Source of the DNA: Pseudomonas xantholysinigenes
GTDB lineage: Bacteria; Pseudomonadota; Gammaproteobacteria; Pseudomonadales; Pseudomonadaceae
Assembly (NCBI RefSeq): GCF_014268885.2
Contig: NZ_CP077095.1
Coordinates: 186,001-250,000, forward strand
DNA: 64,000 nucleotides
Direction: 5' to 3'
Both the position numbers and the translations under genes were made by a program. Below are positions 41,006 to 50,151 of the stretch, one piece after another (position 1 is the stretch's first letter; each line of letters starts with the position of its first letter). The notes under the pieces were generated by a model, which did not search any database, was not told the DNA's origin, and saw only the letters and a list, made by a program, of their open reading frames with translations.

Positions 41006-42118
41006 TCACGAGGCGAGGCTGCGGCGAAAACGCGCCAGGGCCACGCCAAAGAACACCAGGCCGATCACGGCCAGGGCCAGGACATCTGGCCACACCACGC
41101 TCAGCCCGGCGTCGCGGAACAGGATCGCCGCGCCGAGGCTGACGAAGTGGGTCGAGGGCGAGCCCTGCATGACCCACTGCAGCCACTGCGGCATGCTGTC
41201 CAGCGGCGTGCTGCCGCCCGAGAGCAACAGCATCGGGATGATCACCGGGATCGCCAGCAGGCCGAACTGCGGTGTCGAGCGCGCCAAGGTGGCAAGGAAG
41301 ATGCCCAGCGCCGTGCTGGCGAACAGGTACAGCGCGGTCACCCCCAGGAACAGCCCCAGGGAGCCGGCCAGCGGCACCCCCAACGCCCCCTTGACCACCA
41401 CCTCCAGCGAAACCCAGGTGCACAGCACCACCACCAGGGCGTTGCTGGCGATCTTCGCCAGCATGATTTCCAGCGCCGTCAATGGCAGCACCAGCAGGTG
41501 GTCGAGGGTGCCGTGCTCGCGCTCGCGCAGCAGCGCGGTGCCGGTGAGGATGATGGCCAGGATGGTGATGTTGTTGACGATCTGGATCACCGCGAGGAAC
41601 CAGCCACCCTCCAGGTTGGGGTTGAACAGCGCCTTGGGATTGAGCGAGACCGGGCTCTGCGCCGCGTCGCGGTTGGCGTACTCGAGCAGTTCGCGCTCGA
41701 AGATCCGGCCGATGTAGCCGGCGCCCATGAATGCCTGGCTCATGGCCGTAGCGTCGACATTGACTTGCAGCTCCGGCGAGCGTCCGGCCAGCAGGTCGGC
41801 CTGGAAGTTCACCGGCACGTTGATCACGAAGGTGTACTGGCCGCTGTCCATGGCCTGGTCCAGGCGCTCGGCGGGCAGGGCCGCGGCGGGTTGGAACTCC
41901 GGCGCTTGCAGCGCCTCGGCGAGCTTGCGCGAGACGGCGCTGTGGTCTTCGTCGACCACCGCCACGCTAGCGTTGTGCACGCCGATCACCGAGCCTGCCG
42001 CGGGCATGTAGATCGCCACGCTGAAGGCGTACAGCAGGAACAGCAGCAGCACGCTGTCGTGGCGCAGGCTGGTCAGCTCCTTAAGGCCCAGGCGCAGGGT
42101 GTGGGCGAGGCGACGCAT
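41006..42118 (-). CDS. ABC-2 type permease (YhhJ-like)
   Basis: 370 residues. One N-terminal helix (about 22-44), a large periplasmic domain (about 45-175) and five C-terminal helices follow the ABC-2 membrane fold (NatB/YhbJ type, as in YhhJ). It pairs with the RbbA-like protein encoded two bases upstream and with the HlyD-like subunit. Together they should form an export pump for hydrophobic compounds. Confidence 0.88.
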   Translation of the reverse strand: MRRLAHTLRLGLKELTSLRHDSVLLLFLLYAFSVAIYMPAAGSVIGVHNASVAVVDEDHSAVSRKLAEALQAPEFQPAAALPAERLDQAMDSGQYTFVINVPVNFQADLLAGRSPELQVNVDATAMSQAFMGAGYIGRIFERELLEYANRDAAQSPVSLNPKALFNPNLEGGWFLAVIQIVNNITILAIILTGTALLREREHGTLDHLLVLPLTALEIMLAKIASNALVVVLCTWVSLEVVVKGALGVPLAGSLGLFLGVTALYLFASTALGIFLATLARSTPQFGLLAIPVIIPMLLLSGGSTPLDSMPQWLQWVMQGSPSTHFVSLGAAILFRDAGLSVVWPDVLALAVIGLVFFGVALARFRRSLAS

Positions 42119-42119
42119 G

Positions 42120-44846
42120 TCAGGCCTCCTGCTTTTTCAGCATGACCAGGCTCAGCCCGGTGAACGCAGCGAAGAAACCCAGCAGCGCCAGGCACTGCGG
42201 CCATAGTTCACGTAGGCCCAGGGCCTTGGTGAAGGTGCCGACGGCGATGTCGAGGAAGTAGCCGGCCGGGAACAGCTGGCCCATCAACGCCGCCGCACCT
42301 TCCAGCGACGAGCGCGGCACGATCAGCCCGGAGAACTGGATGGTCGGCAGGCTGGTGAGGATCATGGTGCCGAGGATCGCGGCAATCTGCGTGCGGGTGA
42401 ACGCCGAGATCAGCAGGCCCAGGCTGGTGGTCGCCAGCAGATAGGCCAGGCCGCCGCAGGCCAGGGCCAGCGGGCTACCCTTGAGCGGCACGCCGAACAG
42501 CCAGCGGTTCATCGCCACCAGCAGCGCCAGGTTGACCAGGCTCACCGCCAGGTATGGCGCCTGCTTGCCGAGCAGGAACTCCAGGCGGGTCAGGGGCGTG
42601 GCGTAGAAGTTGGTGATCGAGCCCAGCTCCTTCTCGCGGACGATGCCCAGGGCGGTGAGCATGGCCGGGATGAATGCCAGGATCAGCGCCATCACCCCAG
42701 GGCCGATGGCGTTCACGCTGACCACGTCCTGGTTGTAGCGAAAACGGGTTTCCAGGCGCACCGGTTGCTGGCGCGCGAGGGGGTGGGGGCTGAGCGCCGC
42801 AAGTTGCTCGAGGTTGGCCTGGTGCACGGCCTCGACGTAATTGCGGCTGGTCTCGGCGCGGAACGGCATGCCGCCGTCGAGCCAGGCGGCCACCACCGGT
42901 TGGCGTCCGGCGTGCAGGTCGCGGCCGAAGCCCGGCGGGATCTCCAGGGCGAGCTTGATTTCCGAGCGTTGCAGGCGTTGGTGCAACTGGCGGGCATCGC
43001 GGATCGGCGGTTGCTCGGCGAAATACCGTGAGCCACGGAAGGCTTCCAGGTAGGCACGGCTTTGCGGGCTCTGGTCCTGGTCGTAGACGGCAAAGGCCAG
43101 GTTCTCGACATCCAGCGAGATGCCGTAGCCGAAGATCACCATCATGAACAGCGCACCGAGCAGGGCGAAGGCCAGGCGCACTTTGTCGCGCAGCAGTTCC
43201 TTGCCCTCGCGGCTGGCCACCGCCAACAGGCGGCGCAGGCTGAAGCCCTGGCGCAGCACTGGAGTATCGCCGGACTGCTGCCCTAGCGTGCTGGCAGGCT
43301 GGGGCGCGGGTGTTGCTTCCTGGGCCTGCTCCAGGCAGGTGACGAAAGCGTCCTCCAGGGTTGCGCCGCCGAACTGGCGCTGTAACGCCTGCGGCGTGTC
43401 GCAGGCCAGCACCCGGCCCGCATGCATCAGTGAGATGCGGTCGCAGCGCAGGGCCTCGTTCATGAAGTGGGTGGACAGGAAGATGGTCACCCCCTGGTCG
43501 CGGGACAGCTCCACCAACAGCCGCCAGAAATCGTCGCGAGCCGCCGGGTCGACGCCCGAGGTCGGCTCGTCGAGGATCAGCACCTCCGGGCGGTGCAGTA
43601 CCGCGACCGCCAGCGACAGGCGCTGGCGCAGGCCCAGGGGCAAGGCGCCGGATGGCTGGTCGGCGATGGCGCCAAGGTCGAAGCGTTCGATCAGCTCGGC
43701 GATGCGCGGGGCGCTGTCGGCCTTGGCCAGGTCGAACAGGCGTGCATGCAGTTCGAGGTTCTGCCGGGTGCTCAGCTCACCGTAGAGCGAGAAACTCTGG
43801 GACATGAACCCGACCCGCTTGCGCGTGGCCAGGTCAGCCGCATCCACCGGGCGGCCGAGCAGGCTGGCGCTGCCCTCGCTGGCCGGCATCAGGCCGGTCA
43901 GCACCTTCATGGTGGTGGTCTTGCCGCAGCCGTTGGAGCCGAGGAAACCGAAGATTTCGCCACGGCCAATGGCGAAGCTGACCTTGTTCACCGCGGTGAA
44001 GGCGCCGAAGCGCAGGGTCAGGTCGTGGGCTTCGATGGAGATCGGGCCATCTTCGGTCGGGCGCGGCGGAATGCGTAGCGGCTCGGGCTGGTCGCGGCCG
44101 GCGCCTTGGAAATGGGTGAAGGCATCGTCAAGCTTGCCACTGGGGGTGACCGTGGCCAGGTCGCGACTGAGCCCTGCGGCCAGCAGGCGGCCAGCGTCGA
44201 GCATCAGGCAGTGCTCGAACTGTTCGGCCTCTTCCATGTAGGCGGTGGCCACCAGCAGGGTCAGCTGCGGGCGTTGGCTGCGTACCTGCTCCACCAGCTC
44301 CCAGAAGCGCCGCCGCGACAGCGGATCGACGCCGGTGGTCGGCTCGTCGAGGATCAGCAGGTCCGGCTCGTGGATCAGCGCGCAGCACAGGCCGAGCTTT
44401 TGCTTCATGCCGCCGGACAGCTTGCCTGCCGGGCGCTCGGCGAAGCGCGCCAGGTCGGTGGCCTGCAGCAGGCCGGCCATGCGCTGCTCGCACTCGGCGC
44501 GGCCAAGACCGAACAGGGTGGCGAAGAAGCGGATGTTCTCGGCGATCGACAGTTCCGGGTAAAGATTGTTGCCCAGCCCCTGGGGCATGAAGGCCACCTT
44601 GGGGTACAGCACGGTGCGGTGGCGGCGTTGGCGAATCGAACCACCCAGTACTTGCAGTTCGCCCTGTTGCAGGCGCTTGACCCCGGCAATCAGGCCGAGC
44701 AGGGTCGACTTGCCGGCGCCGTCCGGGCCGATCAGGCCGCAACGGGTTCCGGCCGGCAGGCTGAAGGCGACATCCTGCAAAGCCTGGAGCGTGCCGTAGC
44801 GGTGGTGAATGCCGCTGGCCAGCAGCGCGGGGGCAACGGTGGTCAT
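42120..44846 (-). CDS. RbbA-like ABC transporter: two ATPase domains fused to an ABC-2 permease
   Basis: 908 residues. Nucleotide-binding domain 1 (about 8-235) has Walker A GPDGAGKST (40-48), LSGGMKQKLGL and ILDEPTTGVDP. Domain 2 (about 270-490) has GSNGCGKTT (303-311), LGLRQRLSLA and ILDEPTSGVDP. An ABC-2 permease part follows (about 530-905). This is the architecture of E. coli RbbA/YhiH, which is encoded with YhiI and YhhJ. The start overlaps the end of the HlyD-like gene by 4 bases (ATGA). The exported substrate is unknown. Confidence 0.9.
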   Translation of the reverse strand: MTTVAPALLASGIHHRYGTLQALQDVAFSLPAGTRCGLIGPDGAGKSTLLGLIAGVKRLQQGELQVLGGSIRQRRHRTVLYPKVAFMPQGLGNNLYPELSIAENIRFFATLFGLGRAECEQRMAGLLQATDLARFAERPAGKLSGGMKQKLGLCCALIHEPDLLILDEPTTGVDPLSRRRFWELVEQVRSQRPQLTLLVATAYMEEAEQFEHCLMLDAGRLLAAGLSRDLATVTPSGKLDDAFTHFQGAGRDQPEPLRIPPRPTEDGPISIEAHDLTLRFGAFTAVNKVSFAIGRGEIFGFLGSNGCGKTTTMKVLTGLMPASEGSASLLGRPVDAADLATRKRVGFMSQSFSLYGELSTRQNLELHARLFDLAKADSAPRIAELIERFDLGAIADQPSGALPLGLRQRLSLAVAVLHRPEVLILDEPTSGVDPAARDDFWRLLVELSRDQGVTIFLSTHFMNEALRCDRISLMHAGRVLACDTPQALQRQFGGATLEDAFVTCLEQAQEATPAPQPASTLGQQSGDTPVLRQGFSLRRLLAVASREGKELLRDKVRLAFALLGALFMMVIFGYGISLDVENLAFAVYDQDQSPQSRAYLEAFRGSRYFAEQPPIRDARQLHQRLQRSEIKLALEIPPGFGRDLHAGRQPVVAAWLDGGMPFRAETSRNYVEAVHQANLEQLAALSPHPLARQQPVRLETRFRYNQDVVSVNAIGPGVMALILAFIPAMLTALGIVREKELGSITNFYATPLTRLEFLLGKQAPYLAVSLVNLALLVAMNRWLFGVPLKGSPLALACGGLAYLLATTSLGLLISAFTRTQIAAILGTMILTSLPTIQFSGLIVPRSSLEGAAALMGQLFPAGYFLDIAVGTFTKALGLRELWPQCLALLGFFAAFTGLSLVMLKKQEA

Positions 44847-45802
44847 TGCAGGTTGGCCGGCCAGTCCACCTCGGCGGTGCGCACATAGCCGGCCCCGGGC
44901 ATGCCCGGCTTGGCCTGGGGCACGGCGCTGGGGTCGGTAAGGCGCAGTTTGACCCGGAACACCAGTTTCTGCCGTTCGTCACGGGTCTCGACCTGTTTCG
45001 GGGTGAACTGCGCCTTGGCCGCGACGAACGCTATCTTGGCCGGCAGCGCCTGGTCGGGCAGGGCGTCGAGGACGATGCGCGCCTGGGCGCCAACGGTGAG
45101 CCGGCCGGTGGTCGAGGCGGGCAGGTAGAGGTTCATGTACTGGTCGCTGGGGTCGATCAGCATCAGCACCCGACCGCCAGCGCCAAGCACTTCGCCAGGC
45201 TCGGCCAGGCGTAGCTGGATGATGCCGTCGATGGGCGCGCGCAGGCTGCTGTCGTCGATCTCGCTGGTGAGCTGCGCCACCTGGGCCTCGGCGGCACCGA
45301 TGGCGGCCTTGATCGCCGCTAGCTGGGCGCGGGCGGCCTGCACCGCGGCGCCGGCTGTGTCGTAGCGGGCTTGTTGCTGGTCGAGCAGTTGCTGGCTGGC
45401 GAACTTGCGCTGGAAAATCTCGCGTACCCGCTTGAGCTCCTGACTGGCCAGCAACAGCTCGCTCTGGCGCAACTGCACGCTGGCCTGGGCGGCGGCGTAG
45501 TTTTCGCGGGCGCGCAGCACTTCGGCCTCGGCCTGGCTGCGCTGGGCTTCCATGGTCCGGGTATCGATGCGGGCCAGCAGCTGGCCGCGGGCGACCTTGT
45601 CGCCCTCGTCGACCAGCACCTCGGCCAGGCGGCCGGGGACCTTGGTGGCGATCTGCACTTCGGTGGATTCGAGGCGCCCGTTGCCCATGCTCAGGCCTTC
45701 GGGCAGGCGGTCGTGAAGGGATTTCCAGTAGCCCAGCCCGCCTGCCGCCAACAGCAGCAACACCAAGGCACAAGCGAAGATTCTGGGGGCTTTGCGGTTC
45801 AT
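44843..45802 (-). CDS. HlyD/MFP-family periplasmic adaptor (YhiI-like)
   Basis: 319 residues. An N-terminal membrane anchor (about 8-26) is followed by a biotinyl-lipoyl-like half-domain (EVQIATKVPGRLAEVLVDEGDKV), a long coiled-coil hairpin (about 75-185), the second lipoyl half (RAPIDGIIQLRLAEPGEVL) and a beta-barrel domain. It links an inner-membrane pump to an outer-membrane channel. It is the first gene of the three-gene exporter operon. An in-frame ATG eight codons upstream is less likely. Confidence 0.9.
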   Translation of the reverse strand: MNRKAPRIFACALVLLLLAAGGLGYWKSLHDRLPEGLSMGNGRLESTEVQIATKVPGRLAEVLVDEGDKVARGQLLARIDTRTMEAQRSQAEAEVLRARENYAAAQASVQLRQSELLLASQELKRVREIFQRKFASQQLLDQQQARYDTAGAAVQAARAQLAAIKAAIGAAEAQVAQLTSEIDDSSLRAPIDGIIQLRLAEPGEVLGAGGRVLMLIDPSDQYMNLYLPASTTGRLTVGAQARIVLDALPDQALPAKIAFVAAKAQFTPKQVETRDERQKLVFRVKLRLTDPSAVPQAKPGMPGAGYVRTAEVDWPANLQ

Positions 45803-45895
45803 CGGTCTGCATCCTGCTGCTTGCACGCCTTATCCTGGCGCGACGCGCTTCCCGGCGCGTTGATGTTGGTCAAACCCCTGACGATAGACGTTGAA

Positions 45896-46345
45896 TCAGC
45901 TCAGCGCGAGAATCGCGGCCCATTGCTCGGCGGTCACCGGCATCACCGACAGGCGGCTGCCCTTGTGCACCAGTGGCAGTTCCTCCAGCGCCGCCTGCTG
46001 CTTGAGCAGGCCCAAGCCGAGTACCTGACGGAAGGTTTTCACGTGTTCCACGTCCACCGCGCTCCACGGGTTCTTCTCGGCGCTGGCCTTGGCGTCGTGG
46101 TAGTGGCTGGCCGGGTCCAGGGCGGTGGGGTCGGGGTACGCCGCGGCGCTGATGCGGGCGATGCCGGCGATCCCTGGCTGCGGGCAGCTGGAGTGGTAGA
46201 AGAAGAATTCGTCACCTACGCTCATGGCCCGCAGGAAGTTGCGCGCCTGGTAGTTGCGCACCCCGTCCCAACGGGTGCTGCCCAGGCGAGCCAGGGCTTC
46301 GATGGAGAGCTCGTCGGGCTCGGATTTCATCAGCCAGTAGGCCAT
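45896..46345 (-). CDS. EVE-domain protein
   Basis: 149 residues, essentially a single EVE domain (PUA-like fold). It begins AYWLMKSEPDELS and contains WDGVRNYQARNFLRAMSVGD and FFYHSSC, the binding-pocket motifs for modified bases. Bacterial stand-alone EVE proteins (thymocyte nuclear protein 1 type) are thought to read modified nucleic acids. The chosen ATG gives the canonical MAYWLMKSEP start. Confidence 0.92.
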   Translation of the reverse strand: MAYWLMKSEPDELSIEALARLGSTRWDGVRNYQARNFLRAMSVGDEFFFYHSSCPQPGIAGIARISAAAYPDPTALDPASHYHDAKASAEKNPWSAVDVEHVKTFRQVLGLGLLKQQAALEELPLVHKGSRLSVMPVTAEQWAAILALS

Positions 46346-46521
46346 GGGTGCTGCTCCTGAAAAGGTTTGAAATAACTCGTTGCATGAAACCGACAGTCGG
46401 TTGGCGTCAAGGTTTGCGTGTCGCCTCATGTTGTCGGAAAATGCGCCGATTTTAAGCTATACGCTCCGGCAGCCATCAAGAAAGCCGCCGAGCCTGGACC
46501 TTTTGCCTAGGGGGGCAATCG

Positions 46522-46677
46522 ATGAAACAACGTAAACCGGACCTGCTCTGGATTCTGGCCTTCATTTTCGGGCTGGGCGTGGTCACTACCGGTTACGCGC
46601 AGGGCCTGTGGGAGCGCAAGCTGGACGCCGCCTACCAGCAGGCGCCAGTCGATCCGGCACAACAGCAGCACCGCTGA
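46522..46677 (+). CDS. Small single-helix membrane protein
   Basis: 51 residues beginning MKQRKPDLLWILAFIFGLG: a positively charged N-terminus, one hydrophobic helix (about 8-27) and a polar Gln/Pro-rich tail ending QQQHR. A purine-rich AGGGGGG lies 5 bases before the ATG. It is too short for family assignment; the position next to ygfA is one where Pseudomonas genomes carry a small conserved gene. Function unknown. Confidence 0.7.
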   Translation: MKQRKPDLLWILAFIFGLGVVTTGYAQGLWERKLDAAYQQAPVDPAQQQHR

Positions 46678-46696
46678 TCCCCCTTTTCGCGCCGGC

Positions 46697-47305
46697 TCAC
46701 TTCGGCGCCAGGTACCTGCCACGGTCCGAGACCGTGCCTTGCAAGGGTACATCCCAGCTGGCCTGGGCCAGCCGCTCGACTTTCTGGCACTCATGGGCCA
46801 GCCCCAGCAGCAGCGGTTTTTTCCAGGCCTTGCGCCGGCTCTGATAGGCCAGGCTGCGGTCATAGAAACCGCCTCCCATGCCCAGCCGTCCGCCCATTTC
46901 ATCGAAACCGACCAACGGCAGCAGGATCAGGTCCAGCGCCCAGATCGCTCGTTGGCGCTTGCGCTCGACCAACGGTTCGGGAATGCCGAAGCGGTTGGGG
47001 CGCAGTTGCTCACCGGCCTCGAAGCGTTGGAACACCATGCGTGTGCGTGGCCAGGCGTGCAGCACCGGCAGGTAGACGCGCTTGCCGCGCTTGAGTGCCG
47101 CGTTCAGCAGCAGGCGTGGATCGATCTCGCCGTCGTTGGGCAGGTACAGGGCGATATGCCGGGCGCGGCGGAACAGTGGATCTTGCGCCAGTTGGCGATA
47201 CAGGCCTTCGGCGGCCTGGCGTTGCTGGGCGGGGGTCAGGGCGCGGCGTGCATTGCGCAGGACGCGGCGAAGCTGTGGGCGGGTCAGTGGCGCGGTGTCG
47301 GTCAT
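46697..47305 (-). CDS. ygfA: 5-formyltetrahydrofolate cyclo-ligase
   Basis: 202 residues. It converts 5-formyl-THF to 5,10-methenyl-THF with ATP, recycling a storage folate. Family motifs are the N-terminal LRRVLRNARRAL, LPNDGEIDPR and the signature LLPLVGFDEMGGRLGMGGGFYDR. Its position downstream of the 6S RNA gene is the conserved proteobacterial arrangement, and it is probably expressed partly by read-through of the 6S terminator. The ATG at MTDTAP is chosen; frames further upstream run through the 6S RNA. Confidence 0.95.
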   Translation of the reverse strand: MTDTAPLTRPQLRRVLRNARRALTPAQQRQAAEGLYRQLAQDPLFRRARHIALYLPNDGEIDPRLLLNAALKRGKRVYLPVLHAWPRTRMVFQRFEAGEQLRPNRFGIPEPLVERKRQRAIWALDLILLPLVGFDEMGGRLGMGGGFYDRSLAYQSRRKAWKKPLLLGLAHECQKVERLAQASWDVPLQGTVSDRGRYLAPK

Positions 47306-47325
47306 GGCACGGGCGATCCCTGAGA

Positions 47326-47355
47326 AAACGAAAAGCCCGCCAATCAAGGCGGGCC
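47326..47355 (-). terminator. Terminator following 6S RNA
   Basis: Minus strand: GCCCGCC-TTGATT-GGCGGGC-TTTTCG. It lies between 6S RNA and ygfA, 20 bases before the ygfA start, so read-through is required for co-transcription. Confidence 0.85.
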
Positions 47356-47368
47356 GTTCTGAATGCAG

Positions 47369-47546
47369 GCTCCCCGACAAGACCGCTATCGGTGTAGCCC
47401 TTGAACCCGAAAGTTCAAGGTGGAGATTGCAGGGGGCGTTAAGGCTTTCCGTCGGGCGGACATGCACACCGGCCCCAGCGTGCAACCCCCGTGGTTGTGC
47501 GTATCGGCTCAGGGACATAACCGACTGGCGCATCCCCCAGGGAGTG
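47369..47546 (-). ncRNA. ssrS: 6S RNA (SsrS)
   Basis: About 178 nt between zapA and ygfA. The sequence GCGCCAGTCGGTTATGTCCC near the 5' side and the 3' segment with CTTGAACTTTCGGGTTCAAG and GGTCTTGTCGGGGAGC closely resemble Pseudomonas 6S RNAs. The long irregular hairpin with a central bubble mimics an open promoter and sequesters sigma-70 RNA polymerase in stationary phase. A TATACT -10 box at 47552-47557 fixes the 5' end near 47546. Ends are estimated to within several bases. Confidence 0.9.
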
Positions 47547-47563
47547 GCGCCAGTATACCAATC

Positions 47564-47881
47564 TCAGTCGCTTTTGCTAACCGGGTCGTCGGACAGTGCC
47601 TGGTCGACCCGTTCCAGCAGGTCGCGCACCTGTTCGCGGGTGGCGCCACCGCCGGCAGCTTCCGGGCGTTCCTGGCGGTGCAGCAGTTCGTGGGTGATGT
47701 TCAGCGCGGCCATCACGGCGATGCGGTCGGCGCCGATCACCTTGCCGCTGCTGCGGATCTCGCGCATCTTGCCATCCAGGTAACGCGCGGCACCGACCAG
47801 GTTGTTGCGCTCTTCCGGTGGGCAGATGATCGAGTATTCCTTGTCGAGGATCTGCACGGTGACGCTATTGCTTGAACTCAT
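47564..47881 (-). CDS. zapA: ZapA, FtsZ-ring stabilising protein
   Basis: 105 residues. An N-terminal alpha/beta head with VQILDKEYSIICPPEERNNL is followed by a conserved RYLDGKMREIR helix and a C-terminal coiled coil. It cross-links FtsZ filaments at the division site. It overlaps the preceding small coiled-coil gene by 4 bases (ATGA). The stop lies just upstream of the 6S RNA promoter. Confidence 0.95.
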   Translation of the reverse strand: MSSSNSVTVQILDKEYSIICPPEERNNLVGAARYLDGKMREIRSSGKVIGADRIAVMAALNITHELLHRQERPEAAGGGATREQVRDLLERVDQALSDDPVSKSD

Positions 47882-48087
47882 GAGTCTTGCTCCAGGGCCT
47901 TGAGGCGCAGGATCATCGATTCGATCTTGCGTTTGGCGATCTCGTTCTTTTCGATGAGGTGGGCGCGCTCCTCGCGCCAGGATCGTTCCTGAGCTACTAA
48001 GAGTGCGTTTTGCCGTTTTAGTTGCTCGACGCGCTCGATCAGCGCCTCGAACCGGCTCATCAGCGCTTGCAGGTCGTTCTCTTGCAT
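47878..48087 (-). CDS. TIGR02449-type small coiled-coil protein (ZapB-like)
   Basis: 69 residues forming one continuous coiled coil (MQENDLQALMSRFEALIERV onward, ending LKALEQDS), similar in size and character to ZapB, with which ZapA interacts in enterobacteria. It is translationally coupled to zapA. A role in Z-ring assembly is inferred from context. An in-frame ATG 11 codons upstream is possible. Confidence 0.85.
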   Translation of the reverse strand: MQENDLQALMSRFEALIERVEQLKRQNALLVAQERSWREERAHLIEKNEIAKRKIESMILRLKALEQDS

Positions 48088-48240
48088 GGGTTGCACTCGA
48101 TTCGCTCCATCGTTACGCACCTGCCGATCATGCCTGCCTCGGGCCCCCGGCGGCCAGTGCTGATGGTCTTGGCGCGCCTGCCGGTGCTAGGATACAAGGT
48201 CTTCATTCTAGTCATTGCGCCGCCTGGCGCCTAGCAGACC

Positions 48241-48795
48241 ATGCCCAATACCCAATCGCCCTACGTCGCCTTCGCCATGCTGCTGTCGAGCAATGGCCAC
48301 CCTGTCACCCCCGCCGAACTGCACGGCTTGCTGATCGGCCGCAGCTGCGCCGGCGCCGGCTTCGATGCCGACGCCTGGCTGGCCGACGCGGCCCAGCTGC
48401 TCGAGACCGAGCCGGGCGACACCGTTCGCAATGCCCTGGTCGGCCTGCAAGAGATGGTCAAGGCCGAGCTTACCGGCGAGGACGTCGCCATCGTCCTGCT
48501 GCTGCCGTCCGATGACGCCGCGCTGGCCGACCGCGCCACGGCGCTGGGCCAGTGGTGCCAGGGCTTCATCACCGGTTTCGGCCTGAACGCCGGTGGCAAG
48601 GACTTGTCCACCGATGCCAAGGAAGTGCTCCAGGACCTGGTGGCCATCTCGCAGGTCCAGGAAGCGCTGGAAGAGTCCGAGGACGGCGAGAGCGACTACA
48701 TGGAAGTCATGGAGTACCTGCGTGTCGCGCCACTGCTGCTGTACACCGAGCTGGCCCAGCCCGAAGCGCCCGCACCAAAGCCTTCGCTGCATTGA
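48241..48795 (+). CDS. YecA/YgfB-family (UPF0149) protein
   Basis: 184 residues, all-helical UPF0149 fold with the WCQGFITGF motif (about 102-110) and the acidic [26 protein letters not shown] region. It is the first gene of a plus-strand operon with pepP, ubiH, a DUF4442 gene and ubiI, diverging from zapA. In P. aeruginosa the equivalent YgfB has been linked to regulation of ampDh3 and beta-lactam resistance. Confidence 0.9.
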   Translation: MPNTQSPYVAFAMLLSSNGHPVTPAELHGLLIGRSCAGAGFDADAWLADAAQLLETEPGDTVRNALVGLQEMVKAELTGEDVAIVLLLPSDDAALADRATALGQWCQGFITGFGLNAGGKDLSTDAKEVLQDLVAISQVQEALEESEDGESDYMEVMEYLRVAPLLLYTELAQPEAPAPKPSLH

Positions 48796-48816
48796 TCTGA
48801 ACGGGGTCGTTTGCCC

Positions 48817-50151
48817 ATGAGCCACATACCCAAGGCGGAGTACGCCCGTCGGCGCAAGGCGCTGATGGCGCAGATGGTCCCCAACAGCATCGCCATCCTG
48901 CCCGCCGCTGCGGTCGCGATCCGCAACCGCGATGTCGAGCATGTCTACCGCCAGGACAGCGATTTCCAGTACCTGAGCGGTTTCCCCGAACCCGAGGCGG
49001 TGATCGCCCTGATTCCCGGCCGCGAGCACGGCGAATACGTGTTGTTCTGCCGTGAACGCAACCCCGAGCGCGAGCAGTGGGATGGCCTGCGTGCCGGCCA
49101 GGAGGGCGCGATCCGCGACTTCGGCGCCGACGACGCGTTCCCCATCACCGACATCGACGAGATCCTCCCCGGCCTGATCGAAGGCCGCGAGCGGGTCTAC
49201 AGCAACATGGGCAGCAACCCCGAGTTCGACCGCCGGCTGATGGACTGGATCAACGTGATCCGCTCCAAGGCGCGCCTGGGCGCGCAACCGCCGAACGAGT
49301 TCGTTGCCCTGGATCATCTGCTGCACGACATGCGCCTGTATAAATCGGCGGCGGAAGTGAAGGTGATGCGCGAGGCCGCGGCAATTTCCGCCCGCGCCCA
49401 TGTGCGGGCCATGCAGGCCTGCCGTGCCGGATTGCACGAATACAGCCTGGAAGCCGAGCTGGACTACGCGTTCCGCAAGGGCGGGGCGAAAATGCCGGCC
49501 TACGGTTCGATCGTCGCCGCCGGGCGCAATGGCTGCATCCTGCATTACCAACAGAACGACGCGCCGCTCAAGGACGGCGACCTGGTGCTGATCGACGCCG
49601 GTTGCGAGATCGACTGCTATGCCAGCGACATCACCCGCACCTTCCCGGTCAGCGGGCGTTTCTCGCCAGAGCAGAAGGCCATCTACGAGCTGGTGCTCGC
49701 CGCCCAGGCCGCGGCGTTCGCCGAGATTGCGCCGGGCAAGCACTGGAACCATGCCCACGAGGCCACCGTGCGGGTGATCACCAGCGGCCTGGTGGAGCTG
49801 GGGTTGCTCAAGGGCGAGGTACAGGCGCTGATCGACAGCGAAGCCTATCGCGCCTTCTACATGCACCGCGCCGGGCACTGGCTGGGCATGGACGTGCACG
49901 ACGTGGGCGAATACAAGGTCGGCGGGCAGTGGCGCGTGCTCGAGCCGGGCATGGCGCTGACCGTGGAACCGGGCATCTACATTGGCGCCGACAACACCAG
50001 CGTCGCGAAGAAGTGGCGCGGTATCGGCGTAAGGATCGAGGACGACGTGGTAGTGACCAGACAAGGCTGTGAAATCCTCACTTCAGGCGTGCCGCGCACG
50101 GTCGCCGAAATCGAGGCGCTGATGCTCGCCGCCCGCCAGGACGCCGCATGA
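48817..50151 (+). CDS. pepP: Xaa-Pro aminopeptidase (aminopeptidase P II)
   Basis: 444 residues. It removes N-terminal residues that precede proline. An N-terminal domain (about 1-170) is followed by a pita-bread catalytic domain with five metal ligands: two Asp in LIDAGCEIDCYASDITRTFP, His in HWLGMDVHD, Glu in TVEPGIYI and Glu in GVRIEDDV. The ATG is 21 bases after the previous gene. It overlaps ubiH by 4 bases (ATGA). Confidence 0.96.
   Translation: MSHIPKAEYARRRKALMAQMVPNSIAILPAAAVAIRNRDVEHVYRQDSDFQYLSGFPEPEAVIALIPGREHGEYVLFCRERNPEREQWDGLRAGQEGAIRDFGADDAFPITDIDEILPGLIEGRERVYSNMGSNPEFDRRLMDWINVIRSKARLGAQPPNEFVALDHLLHDMRLYKSAAEVKVMREAAAISARAHVRAMQACRAGLHEYSLEAELDYAFRKGGAKMPAYGSIVAAGRNGCILHYQQNDAPLKDGDLVLIDAGCEIDCYASDITRTFPVSGRFSPEQKAIYELVLAAQAAAFAEIAPGKHWNHAHEATVRVITSGLVELGLLKGEVQALIDSEAYRAFYMHRAGHWLGMDVHDVGEYKVGGQWRVLEPGMALTVEPGIYIGADNTSVAKKWRGIGVRIEDDVVVTRQGCEILTSGVPRTVAEIEALMLAARQDAA

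Noticed and set aside
48208..50064. 618-codon open frame antisense to pepP
   Set aside because: Overlaps two well-supported genes on the other strand and is compositionally skewed.
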